Assembly: GCA_947168665.1 (NCBI GenBank)
Contig: CAMVMX010000003.1
Location: 182,106 to 246,105, forward strand
Reading direction: 5' to 3'
From: an uncultured Bacteroidales bacterium
Lineage (GTDB): Bacteria; Bacteroidota; Bacteroidia; Bacteroidales; P3
Length of the DNA: 64,000 bases
The notes below the pieces were generated by a model. The model did not search any database. It was given only the letters and a program-made list of their open reading frames with translations, and had not been told where the DNA came from. The first letter of the stretch is position 1; each line of letters starts with the position of its first letter. The position numbers were made by a program, and so were the translations under genes. Shown here piece after piece: positions 51,960 through 59,913 of this stretch.

Positions 51960-53327
51960 TCAATATACGTTAGAGGCAGTCTTCAGGTTGTCGCCCTTGA
52001 CGCGGCCCAGATAAGGCTGGATGCAGCGGAAGCCGATGTAGCACTTGCTGGTGTCTTGGAACTCATAGGAACGGGTCTGAACCTGAATGAAGTATTTCTG
52101 GTCTTTCCAGCTGCCGCCACGGACAACTTTGCGCTTCTGGGCGATGGGGTCGCTCTCTTTGGCATTGTAGTTGTAGAATGGTGAGAGGGCGTTGGCCACA
52201 ATGTATGTGTTCTCATCGTAGGCATCGGCACACCATTCGGACACGTTGCCAGACATGTCATACAGGCCATAGTCGTTGGGGGCATAGTGTCCCACAATCA
52301 GCGTGCGGACACCGCCGTCATCGTCATAAGCTCCGCGGAGAGGCTCGTAGTTGGCCAGGAAGCATCCGTTAGGATTGCGTACATAGGGGCCGCCCCAAGG
52401 ATAACTTTCGGCTGCGATACCGCCTCTGGATGCAAATTCCCACTCGGCTTCGGAGGGCAGACGGAAATCGTTCATGTGGGCATAGTTGATGCTCTCCAAA
52501 TAATCGTTGAGGAAATGGCTGCGCCAGATGCAGAAAGCTTTGGCCTGAAGCCAGCTGACGCCGACCACGGGATAATTGTCGTAGGCTGAAGAGCAGAAAT
52601 AATTGCGGGTGAAGTCGTCGTTCATGGAGTAGGTGTAATCATGAACCCAGCAAAGTGTGTCGGGGTAGACATTGATTCTCTCCTTGTGGACGAAGGCTGT
52701 GCGGTTGTTCAGGCCGCGGGGACGGGCGGTATAGAGGGTGCCACGATGCTCTTCTTTGTTCTGGACTCCGGCTTCCTTGCGGGCAGCATCGGCGTAGTCA
52801 ATCCAGTAATACTCATAGTTCAGCTTGGAAGCATCGATTTCGCGGCGGCCGAAATATCTGTCCTTCTCGGCTACGTAGAGGTCGTTCAGAGCCTCGCGGG
52901 TTTCGGGGTCATTCCAGCGAATCTTGGTTTTCTTGTTCAGCTTGGGAGGGGTAAGGGGTTCGCCATACTCGTTTTCCTCAATCTGGTATTCTCCTTCAAC
53001 ACCGGCGTCGGCAAGCATTCTGCGGACAATGGAGTCGGTGACCCAAAATACGAATTGGCGGTACTCGTTGTTGGTGATTTCGGTTTCGTCCATGAAGAAA
53101 GACGACACCTGCATGGTACGCGGCTGCGAGGTTACCCCGTAAGTGTTGTTCTGAACACCAGCGCCCATGCTGAAATTGCCTTGATTGACGAAGACCATAC
53201 CCTTGAGGTCTATGTCTTCAAACTGGGAGCGATCCAGAACTCCCACCAATTCGCCATTTTCTGACTGTGATGAGCAACCGTAGAAGAATAGTACTGAGGC
53301 TGCTAACAAGAAAAACAACTTTTTCAT
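51960..53327 (-). CDS. gldK: Type IX secretion lipoprotein GldK/PorK
   Basis: 455 residues. A lipoprotein signal (MKKLFFLLAASVLFFYGC, Cys18) anchors the protein to the outer membrane. The chain has the formylglycine-generating-enzyme-like (SUMF1) fold: FFMDETEITNNEYRQFVFW, PVVGVSWLQAKAFCIWRS, FRLPSEAEWEFASRGG and VVRGGSWKD, used structurally in GldK/PorK. It forms the ring with GldN. It is 132 bases from the upstream porP gene. Confidence 0.93.
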   Translation of the reverse strand: MKKLFFLLAASVLFFYGCSSQSENGELVGVLDRSQFEDIDLKGMVFVNQGNFSMGAGVQNNTYGVTSQPRTMQVSSFFMDETEITNNEYRQFVFWVTDSIVRRMLADAGVEGEYQIEENEYGEPLTPPKLNKKTKIRWNDPETREALNDLYVAEKDRYFGRREIDASKLNYEYYWIDYADAARKEAGVQNKEEHRGTLYTARPRGLNNRTAFVHKERINVYPDTLCWVHDYTYSMNDDFTRNYFCSSAYDNYPVVGVSWLQAKAFCIWRSHFLNDYLESINYAHMNDFRLPSEAEWEFASRGGIAAESYPWGGPYVRNPNGCFLANYEPLRGAYDDDGGVRTLIVGHYAPNDYGLYDMSGNVSEWCADAYDENTYIVANALSPFYNYNAKESDPIAQKRKVVRGGSWKDQKYFIQVQTRSYEFQDTSKCYIGFRCIQPYLGRVKGDNLKTASNVY

Positions 53328-53459
53328 ATCAAGTATTGTATTTATTTATTCTTATTGTATATGTTTCCTTTCGTGTGTATACGGGAGGGTGCTTGTCCCC
53401 CTTTATACGGAGTTTTGTTTAAAAGGTTTCGTTTTTTAAATGTTTTTACGTTTTGGTTC

Positions 53460-54455
53460 TTACAATAGATAGATGGTGTTGCCGTATGAGGTGTTGGGCT
53501 TGCGTGGCACGACCACCTTGAAGCAGAACTTCAGATACACCTCAAGGGTACCCATGCTCCGGCCAGGTTTAAATGTTCCCAATCGGCTGGTTGTGATGTC
53601 GTAAGCCAAACCCAGACGGAATTTCTTCCAGTGGACACCGGCCAGGAGGTAGATGGCATCCTGCACACGATAACCCATGCCACCCCAGAAAGCGTTGCGA
53701 TAGTCAACCAAGCACGACACATCGGCCTGGAAACGGCTGAAATTGGCAGTTTTCAGCAATGCGGAAGGTTTGATGCGGATGGAGGGTGCGCTGGAGGGGG
53801 TGTATTCGTATCCGCCCATGGCATAAACTGTGCGGGCGTTGGTGAATTTGATTTCGTCGCTATGCGCCGCGAGGAGGTTCTTGACGGAGAGTCCCAGATA
53901 ATACTTGCCGGGCACCTGATAATAAATACCCACCGAACCGTCTATCATAGTGGCGGCATCGCCTAAGCCGTTGAGAAGAGGGTCGTTTGGGTCAAGTCCA
54001 ATCAAAGAGTTTTTGTCGATAGAGCTGTTTACCAGGTTAAACTCAGCGCCGGCCGAAAGATTACCTTCACCCCAGAACATGCGGAAAGCGTAATCTACAG
54101 AGAGTTGAATGTTGTTGCGATAGCCGATTTTGTCGGATACCACTGTCAGGCCGAGTCCACCGTGGAGGAATTTCACGGGCATGTCGAAAGTGAAAAGGAT
54201 GTCGGTGGGGGTTGAACCGGCACTATTGCCCCCCGTAGGGTTATCAAGCTGGAGACCAATCCACTGCTGCCTGTACATGGCTGCAGCGCAGATGGAGCCG
54301 GAACTGCCTGCATAGCCGGGATTGTAGGACATCCTGTTGAACATGTATTGTGAGAATTGGGGCTCCGTCTGGGCCATGGCAACACATGAAAATCCCAATG
54401 CTATCAACAAAAGTGACAGTTTCTTGCTCCGTTTGATTTTCATGCGAGTCCTCAT
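53460..54455 (-). CDS. PorP/SprF family type IX secretion protein
   Basis: 331 residues from the ATG at 54455; ATG at 54443 (MKIKRSKKLSLLLIALGFSC) is nearly as good and has a purine-rich sequence before it. The signal peptide ends in AMAQ. The mature part starts TEPQFSQYMFNRMSYNPGYAGSSG, the family signature of PorP/SprF, then a beta-barrel with strands such as GLGLTVVSDKIGYRN. The protein is an outer-membrane barrel that in Flavobacterium helps secrete specific cargo (SprB) and in Porphyromonas is PorP of the core locus. It leads the T9SS gene cluster here. Confidence 0.9.
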   Translation of the reverse strand: MRTRMKIKRSKKLSLLLIALGFSCVAMAQTEPQFSQYMFNRMSYNPGYAGSSGSICAAAMYRQQWIGLQLDNPTGGNSAGSTPTDILFTFDMPVKFLHGGLGLTVVSDKIGYRNNIQLSVDYAFRMFWGEGNLSAGAEFNLVNSSIDKNSLIGLDPNDPLLNGLGDAATMIDGSVGIYYQVPGKYYLGLSVKNLLAAHSDEIKFTNARTVYAMGGYEYTPSSAPSIRIKPSALLKTANFSRFQADVSCLVDYRNAFWGGMGYRVQDAIYLLAGVHWKKFRLGLAYDITTSRLGTFKPGRSMGTLEVYLKFCFKVVVPRKPNTSYGNTIYLL

Positions 54456-54545
54456 ATTAGTATCATCTAACTATTTAATATTCTTTATTATGTATGCAAT
54501 ACTGAACACCTTTTTCTGTGAAAAGGCAATTCAGATTTTGACTTG

Positions 54546-54553
54546 CAAAGATA
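54546..54553 (-). promoter_or_regulatory. -7 promoter element of the T9SS locus
   Basis: The minus strand reads TATCTTTG, about 90 bases upstream of the porP start; it is the only such element found before the five T9SS genes in this direction. Confidence 0.6.
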
Positions 54554-54681
54554 GCAATAATTATTTACATGGCAGTATTTTTTTGTAATTTTTTTTGTTT
54601 TTTTCTTACTGATAGTTCCTTGAAGCCTGAATTTGATGCACCTACAGCGTCAGATGTCCATTGTGTTAAAAAACGTTCAAA

Positions 54682-55581
54682 CTATTGCTCATGAGGGATG
54701 AGGCAGCTTTCGGGATAGTCGTCGATCAACATCGCCTGAGTCCGCACGGCGTGGCTGCGCGAGTCGCCCAGTGTAAGGATGACGTGGACTTGGTTGTTTA
54801 ATTGATTCCGGCGGAACAAGGTCTTTTCTTGTAGGTCTTTAGGCAGGCGGCTGGCCTCGCGCTGTGCGGCAATCTGTGAGTTTACGATGCACAACTCTAT
54901 GTCATACAACGTCCCGTGGTGTTCCACATGTTCGGACGGATGCTCTTCGGGCTTTGTCGATGGTTGGGCGATGGGCTCCTGAATGGGGACAGGCGTATCG
55001 GGCACCGTGTCCTGCGGTTCCAGCTCGGCCATAGCCGTCTCGGTGTGTCTCTTGGCTCTCTTTGGGGGCTTGTCTGCTTTGGGGGGCTTGCTGTCCTGCC
55101 TGTCGGTGGGCGAGATGGGGTAGGGCGAGATTCGTTTCCGTCGGCTTCGGTCGCGGAAGGCATAGTATTCCTCCGCTTCCATGGCCAGGGTGTCCTGCTC
55201 GACCCACAGGGCATAGCCCGCTGCGGGGTCAAGCGTGGTGACCACCACCTTGCCCGACCCGTTTATCCCGATGCTGTGTACGGCCAGCTTGGTCATATCT
55301 AAAATGCCCGGTTTGGGACAGCGGTCGTTGACCCTCACCACAATCCGCAGGTTTGTAGGCGGATAGGTTACGAGAAGATAGGTCCCCATGGGGATAGTCT
55401 TGTGCGCGGCGGTGTACTGGTTTTGCCGGAACACCTCGCCGTTGGAGGTCTTCCGTCCCACAAAGCGGTCCGAATAGTACGTCCCCAGCATCACCGTCCC
55501 GCTCGGCAGGCGGTCGGCGTTATCGGTGGTGGCGTCGGTATCGTTTTGCGCGTATGACGGCACCATCGTTGCCAGCATCAT
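54682..55581 (-). CDS. RlpA-like protein with double-psi beta-barrel and SPOR-like end
   Basis: 299 residues from the ATG at 55581, with the Bacteroidota RlpA pattern: GTYYSDRFVGRKTSNGEVF (residues ~33-51), TAAHKTIPMGTYLLV, VVRVNDRCPKPGILDMTKLA. RlpA proteins are septal lytic transglycosylases in some species. A Pro/Lys/Glu-rich linker (about 160-230) follows, then a C-terminal region resembling a SPOR domain that binds denuded glycan. The usual ATG leaves a short, weak signal sequence (MMLATMVPSYAQ); codons just upstream (ATT at 55608) would extend it by IIERLLLIL and make a proper signal peptide. The gene is the last of a small minus-strand cluster after the KdsC-like gene. Confidence 0.75.
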   Translation of the reverse strand: MMLATMVPSYAQNDTDATTDNADRLPSGTVMLGTYYSDRFVGRKTSNGEVFRQNQYTAAHKTIPMGTYLLVTYPPTNLRIVVRVNDRCPKPGILDMTKLAVHSIGINGSGKVVVTTLDPAAGYALWVEQDTLAMEAEEYYAFRDRSRRKRISPYPISPTDRQDSKPPKADKPPKRAKRHTETAMAELEPQDTVPDTPVPIQEPIAQPSTKPEEHPSEHVEHHGTLYDIELCIVNSQIAAQREASRLPKDLQEKTLFRRNQLNNQVHVILTLGDSRSHAVRTQAMLIDDYPESCLIPHEQ

Positions 55582-55626
55582 TAATATAAGTAGTAATCGC
55601 TCGATAATGATATAATTTTATTGTTG

Positions 55627-56163
55627 TTACCAATTCATAGCCTCATGGTTGCTCACCGAGGGGTCGAACCATTTTCCCTGCAGCCGCATCACCTGCTCAA
55701 TAATGTCGCGCACACACCCCTGTCCGCCGCCATAGAGCGATACATAGTCGCTGATTTCCTTTATCTCCGTGGCGGCGTCGGCGGGGCAGGCTGCCACACC
55801 GCAGTGCGTCATGATTCCATAGTCGGGAATGTCGTCGCCCATGCAGACCACCTCCTCGGCGGTCAGTCCGTTTGACGACAGAAAGCCCTTGTAGGTCTGC
55901 ATCTTGTCCGCGCATCCAGTATAGCATTGCGTCACGCCCAACGCGGCCATACGGTTGTCAATGCTCAGCGAGGTGGCCCCCGAAATCAAGGCGACAATAT
56001 AGCCCTTCTTCACAGCATATTGTATGGCAAAACCATCCTTAATGTTGCCGCAGCGGACCGTCTCCTTGTCGGCATAGGTCCACACGCTCCCGTCAGTCAT
56101 CACCCCGTCGAAGTCGAAGACGAAGGCTCTAATCTTATGCAGTTTTTCTTTGTAGTTAATCAT
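55627..56163 (-). CDS. KdsC-like HAD phosphatase (3-deoxy-D-manno-octulosonate 8-phosphate phosphatase)
   Basis: 178 residues with HAD motifs: DFDGVMTDG (Asp17, Asp19), SGATS, a lysine near KMQTYKGF and MGDDIPDYGIM. The size, lack of a cap domain and the GVAACPADA end-region fit the KdsC subfamily, which makes KDO for lipopolysaccharide. It lies between a polysaccharide-deacetylase-like gene (28 bases upstream) and the RlpA-like gene (45 bases downstream), so all three look like one envelope operon. A related sugar phosphatase cannot be excluded. Confidence 0.8.
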   Translation of the reverse strand: MINYKEKLHKIRAFVFDFDGVMTDGSVWTYADKETVRCGNIKDGFAIQYAVKKGYIVALISGATSLSIDNRMAALGVTQCYTGCADKMQTYKGFLSSNGLTAEEVVCMGDDIPDYGIMTHCGVAACPADAATEIKEISDYVSLYGGGQGCVRDIIEQVMRLQGKWFDPSVSNHEAMNW

Positions 56164-56191
56164 TTCAAATCAGTTGTTAGATGTCGGTATG

Positions 56192-57550
56192 TTAGTCATG
56201 TATGCCACTGGCTGGCTGTTGGTTCTGTTGTCGGGTGGCATATTCCAGCAAATCCTCGTAGACCGCTCGCCACCCCTTCCAGTCAAAATCGTCGCTCAGA
56301 TTTTGGTTGTGGAATATGCAGCAGAAAGTACCCTCCACCCCTCTCACCTCGTCCACCAGATTGTGCAGTTGCGCCGAGGCCTCGGCGGGGCTCACCTTCA
56401 TGTGGGTGTGGAAAGTGGTGTCCATCGCCATGAAAGGATGCATCAGCAGGGGACTCTCCTGGTCGCTGTTCAAGTCGAAGAAAGGCACAGGGGTGCAAGT
56501 GCCGCAGCGGAATCCCGGCACTTCGGCAAACCCCATCGAGTAGTCATGCAGGATGTTCTGCTGCAGCAGATTCCTGTATGCATAGGGCAGGTTGAAGCGG
56601 AGGAAGTGGAACCTGTTGCGCACAATGGAGCGGTGCAGGATGTCCGCCAGCCGTCCAACCTCGCGCTCCAGGCGTGAGGGCTCCTCGGCCGAATAATACG
56701 AACCGTGGACTCCCATCTTGGCATAGTCGCCCAGATGTTGCAGCAACTGCCTGAACTCGCTGCAGTGGGGCGAGGCCGGCTTGTCGTATATGCCGTAATC
56801 CCCCATCAGTGCGAAGAAGATGAGATTGCTGCGATAGGGATATTTCTGGCTGAGGTCCAGTATATAGTCGAAGGTGTCGAAGGGGTCTTCCTCTTTCTTC
56901 AGCAACACACGGAGCCGGTGCCGCACCTCTTCGGGGTCGCGCCGGTGGATGCCGTCGCGCAGAATGCCCATCACGGTGCGGAAAGTGCCTTTGTGCAGGT
57001 AGCAGTAGGCGGCGTCGATGTCCACCGTCTGCTCAAACATGAAAGAGCGGCTTCGGAACGCCAGCCCGGGATACCGATGGCTCAGGATGTCGCGCAGCAT
57101 CAATGCCCAGCGGTCCACCACGGCACTCTGGAGGAACCCTTCGCGGTAAGCCAGACTCTCCGTTGCCATAAACCGCCCGTGCTCGTCCTTGCGGTGAGGC
57201 AGATACTCCTCGTAGCGCGACAGCATATAAAAAATTGCAGCAAAAAGGTCGAAAGGCAGTGCGGCGTCCCGTCCGAAAACGGGGAACAGCGCCACTGTCC
57301 CCTCATGGCTGAAGGGGTGGCACTGCTGCTCCTCTATCGTGGTCTCGAACAGCAGTTTGGCAGCCTTCACAAACACGGCTTCGCACCCCTCCACTGGCTT
57401 TGGGGCGTAGCAAAGGCGCGGCCCTTCGTGGTCTCTGAAGGCTTTGGGGTCGGTGGTGATAGCGAAGTCTGTCTGCAATAAATCCCTCATGACCACATTG
57501 ATGGTGTAGCCAGCTCGGTTGGTCAGTTTTGGGACATATATCAGCAGCAT
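56192..57550 (-). CDS. Polysaccharide deacetylase family protein with DUF7033-type N-terminus
   Basis: 452 residues. The N-terminal part (PKLTNRAGYTINVVMRDLL...) resembles the DUF7033-like region of Bacteroidota proteins. From about residue 160 a deacetylase-type fold follows: TVDIDAAYCYLH with the metal-type aspartates, MGVHGSYYSAEEPSRLEREV, FRCGTCTPVPFFDLN and LMHPFMAMDTTFH. Members of this group are annotated as polysaccharide deacetylases, but key residues differ from classical NodB enzymes, so activity is not certain. It sits upstream of the KdsC-like gene and has its own TATCTTTG element 20 bases before the start. Confidence 0.7.
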   Translation of the reverse strand: MLLIYVPKLTNRAGYTINVVMRDLLQTDFAITTDPKAFRDHEGPRLCYAPKPVEGCEAVFVKAAKLLFETTIEEQQCHPFSHEGTVALFPVFGRDAALPFDLFAAIFYMLSRYEEYLPHRKDEHGRFMATESLAYREGFLQSAVVDRWALMLRDILSHRYPGLAFRSRSFMFEQTVDIDAAYCYLHKGTFRTVMGILRDGIHRRDPEEVRHRLRVLLKKEEDPFDTFDYILDLSQKYPYRSNLIFFALMGDYGIYDKPASPHCSEFRQLLQHLGDYAKMGVHGSYYSAEEPSRLEREVGRLADILHRSIVRNRFHFLRFNLPYAYRNLLQQNILHDYSMGFAEVPGFRCGTCTPVPFFDLNSDQESPLLMHPFMAMDTTFHTHMKVSPAEASAQLHNLVDEVRGVEGTFCCIFHNQNLSDDFDWKGWRAVYEDLLEYATRQQNQQPASGIHD

Positions 57551-57570
57551 AACTGTTGATTTAGAAAATG

Positions 57571-57578
57571 CAAAGATA
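57571..57578 (-). promoter_or_regulatory. -7 promoter element of the envelope operon
   Basis: The minus strand reads TATCTTTG, 20 bases before the deacetylase-like gene start. Confidence 0.65.
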
Positions 57579-57736
57579 CAACCTTTTTTTTGATTGGCAA
57601 AAAAAAGTTGTCTGAGGCACTGTTTTTTAACCCTGCCAAGCCGGGGGCGGAGGCGGCAGAAGCGTGTCCGCGCCGGGTGTCAAACCCGCCGCGGAGGCGA
57701 GCCGACGCAAGGCCTGCGGGGCCGCAGGGCGAAGGG

Positions 57737-58669
57737 TCAGGGCAAGAAAAGCAGCTCGGCGCCGCCGTCCACCTCGAGGCGGATTTGCCGTCCCAGCGCC
57801 AGCGCGCAGTTGCCGGTGCCGATGTGTCCGGCCGGGAATCCGAAGCACACCGGGTAGCCGTATTCCTCCACCGCGTCGCGCACTATCTGCTCCGCCGAGC
57901 GTCCGAAGGGGATGGCATTGTCGTGCATGTTGCTCATCGCGCCCACCACCAGTCCGGCAAGCCCTTGCAGGTGGCCGCTGCGCTTGAGGTTCATCATCAT
58001 GCGGTCGATGTGGTAGAGGTACTCGTCCAGGTCCTCGATGAAGAGGATTTTGCCCTCGGTGTCAATGTCGCTGGCCGTCCCCGTAAGGCTGTAGAGGATA
58101 GACAGGTTGCCCCCCACCAGCGGTCCCTCGGCGGCTCCGCTGCGGTTCAGCCCGTGGGGTGGGCAGCGGTACTGCATCAGCTCTCCCTCCAACATCCGCC
58201 GCATCGACTCGGCCGATGCGACGGAGCGCTTCCCGCTGTCGGCAGGGATGTCGATTGGCATAGTGGCGTGCAGGGTGGCAATGTTTAGGTGGCGGTGTAT
58301 GTGGCTGTGGAGCACAGTGATGTCGCTATAGCCCACAATCCATTTGGGGTTCTGGGCAAAGCGGTCGAAGTTCAGGCGGTCGACGATGCGCACGGTGCCG
58401 TACCCTCCGCGGGCGCAGAAAATGGCTTTCACCTCGGGCGCGTCCAGCAGCTCCTGCATCACCTGGGCGCGGGTCGCGTCGCTGCCGGCCATCTGGTGGT
58501 CGGTCTCGAACAGGCGGGCGGGCAGCACGGGGTGCAGCCCCCAGCTGTCCAGCAGTCTGAGGAACGGCTCCAGTTCGGCGGGGCTGATTTTTCTTGCCGG
58601 GGCGGCGATGCCCACGAGGTCGCCTTTTTCCAGGCGGGGCGGCACGATGGCGGGGGTCTCTCGGTTCAT
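57737..58669 (-). CDS. LD-carboxypeptidase (peptidase S66, MccF/LdcA type)
   Basis: 310 residues. Family S66 motifs are GDLVGIAAPARKIS near the start, FCARGGYGTVRIVDRLNF and WIVGYSDITVLH, in which Ser115 is the expected nucleophile, then GGNLSILYSLTGT, EDLDEYLYHIDRMM and FGFPAGHIGTGNCALALG near the end. LdcA enzymes cut the L-Lys/DAP-D-Ala bond of tetrapeptides during peptidoglycan recycling; MccF-type members cleave microcin-like compounds. The start at 58669 is preferred. It lies beside the envelope operon but has no shared promoter visible. Confidence 0.88.
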   Translation of the reverse strand: MNRETPAIVPPRLEKGDLVGIAAPARKISPAELEPFLRLLDSWGLHPVLPARLFETDHQMAGSDATRAQVMQELLDAPEVKAIFCARGGYGTVRIVDRLNFDRFAQNPKWIVGYSDITVLHSHIHRHLNIATLHATMPIDIPADSGKRSVASAESMRRMLEGELMQYRCPPHGLNRSGAAEGPLVGGNLSILYSLTGTASDIDTEGKILFIEDLDEYLYHIDRMMMNLKRSGHLQGLAGLVVGAMSNMHDNAIPFGRSAEQIVRDAVEEYGYPVCFGFPAGHIGTGNCALALGRQIRLEVDGGAELLFLP

Positions 58670-59113
58670 GGCGTTGCGGATGTGTGATTATTGTTTTCTG
58701 GCACCCAAACGGCGTTGGCGGCGTTTTATTGTCCCCCTTGCTCCGATTCTTGCCCGACATGGCCGGTGCGCATGTTCGGCAGTGCGACCCGTGGCAAAGG
58801 GTGAAATAGTGTGCTACTGGCGGCTGATGACAGAGGGATGGGCGAACCGGGAGCGAAGCCTCGACGGACCTTCGGCGAAACGCAAGCAGGCCCGCAGCGA
58901 TGCCTGCTGCGCCCGCCGGCAATCGAAAAACGGCCCGGCAGTGCCGCCATCGCCAACTATGGTATTGGCTTGAAAGTGTGGATAATGGGTGCCGTGCGGG
59001 GGCGGTGGGGGGATGCCGCGGCCCGTTTTTTTTTCGTCAAGGGTTGCGGAGTTGTTTTTTTTTCGTATATTTGCAAAATCATTTAATAAACTAAGAACTA
59101 ATCTTTATTCATT
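58670..59113. other. Intergenic region before the DRTGG operon
   Basis: About 440 bases with long GC-rich stretches but no supported gene; open frames here are composition artefacts. The promoter of the next operon lies at its end. Confidence 0.45.
59066..59073 (+). promoter_or_regulatory. -7 promoter element of the DRTGG/HATPase/Fe-S operon
   Basis: TATATTTG, with a TTG at 59044 (22 bases upstream); start codon at 59114. Confidence 0.65.
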
Positions 59114-59455
59114 ATGACACTGCGAGAAATAGTTGAAACACTCAATGCTACAGTGTATCTCGGCCAGGCCCGTCTGGACGAGGAGGTGACCACCGCTTTT
59201 GCATCTGACTTGATGAGCGATGTGCTGACCCTGAAGGATACACCGATGCTGATAACAGGGCTCTGCAATGTGCAGACCATCCGCACCTGCGACATGGCCA
59301 CACTCGACATTGTGGTCTTTGTCCGCAACAAGAAGCCGACCGCCGACATGGTGGAGCTGGCCGAGGATAACGACATGGTGCTGATCGCCACCAGCTACTC
59401 GATGTTCAAGACTTGCGGCCTGCTGTTTGATGCGGGCATCCAGCCTTTGTATTAA
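59114..59455 (+). CDS. DRTGG-domain protein
   Basis: A 113-residue protein made almost entirely of one DRTGG domain: TLREIVETLNATVYLGQARL, ASDLMSDVLTLKDT, a central TCDMATLDIVVFVRNKKPT and AEDNDMVLIATSYSMFKTCGLLF. The domain's function is unknown; it occurs in pyruvate-associated and signalling proteins and often next to hydrogenase-like sensor genes. It is first in an operon with the HATPase (23-base gap) and the Fe-S protein (21-base gap). Confidence 0.85.
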   Translation: MTLREIVETLNATVYLGQARLDEEVTTAFASDLMSDVLTLKDTPMLITGLCNVQTIRTCDMATLDIVVFVRNKKPTADMVELAEDNDMVLIATSYSMFKTCGLLFDAGIQPLY

Positions 59456-59478
59456 TCTATATTTATCTCCAAATATCT

Positions 59479-59892
59479 ATGCATCAGGAATACACAGTGA
59501 TAGAAGGCGACTTCACCAACGCCGGCACGGCGTCGAGTTCGGTGAAGAAGACCTTGAAGCAGTTGGGGGTCGCCCCCCAGATTGTGAAACGGGTGGTGGT
59601 GGCGCTCTACGAGGCCGAGGTCAACGCCATAGCCCATGCCTACGGCGGCAAGGTGCTGGTGGACATCGAGGCCGACAAAATCCACATGGTGGTGGCCGAC
59701 AAGGGGCCCGGCATCCCTGATATTGCCCAGGCTATGCAGGAGGGCTACTCCACGGCGCGCCCCGAGGTGCGCGACATGGGGTTCGGCGCCGGCATGGGGC
59801 TGCCCAACATGCAGAAGAATGTCGACGTGCTCAATGTCACCTCCGAGGTGGGGGTGGGCACGACGGTCGAGATGATTGTCAATTTCGTTTAA
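59479..59892 (+). CDS. HATPase (anti-sigma factor / serine kinase type)
   Basis: 137 residues, a lone GHKL ATP-binding domain. The N-box is EAEVNAIAHAY (residues 45-55), the G1 box is DKGPGIP and the G2 box is FGAGMGLPNM. This is the size and motif set of RsbW/SpoIIAB-type anti-sigma-factor kinases that phosphorylate a STAS antagonist or hold a sigma factor. No sigma factor or STAS gene is visible in the window. Its location beside a DRTGG protein and a hydrogenase-like protein suggests a redox-sensing switch, but that is inference. Confidence 0.85.
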   Translation: MHQEYTVIEGDFTNAGTASSSVKKTLKQLGVAPQIVKRVVVALYEAEVNAIAHAYGGKVLVDIEADKIHMVVADKGPGIPDIAQAMQEGYSTARPEVRDMGFGAGMGLPNMQKNVDVLNVTSEVGVGTTVEMIVNFV

Positions 59893-59913
59893 TCACTTAA
59901 TAGCTTCAAACAC

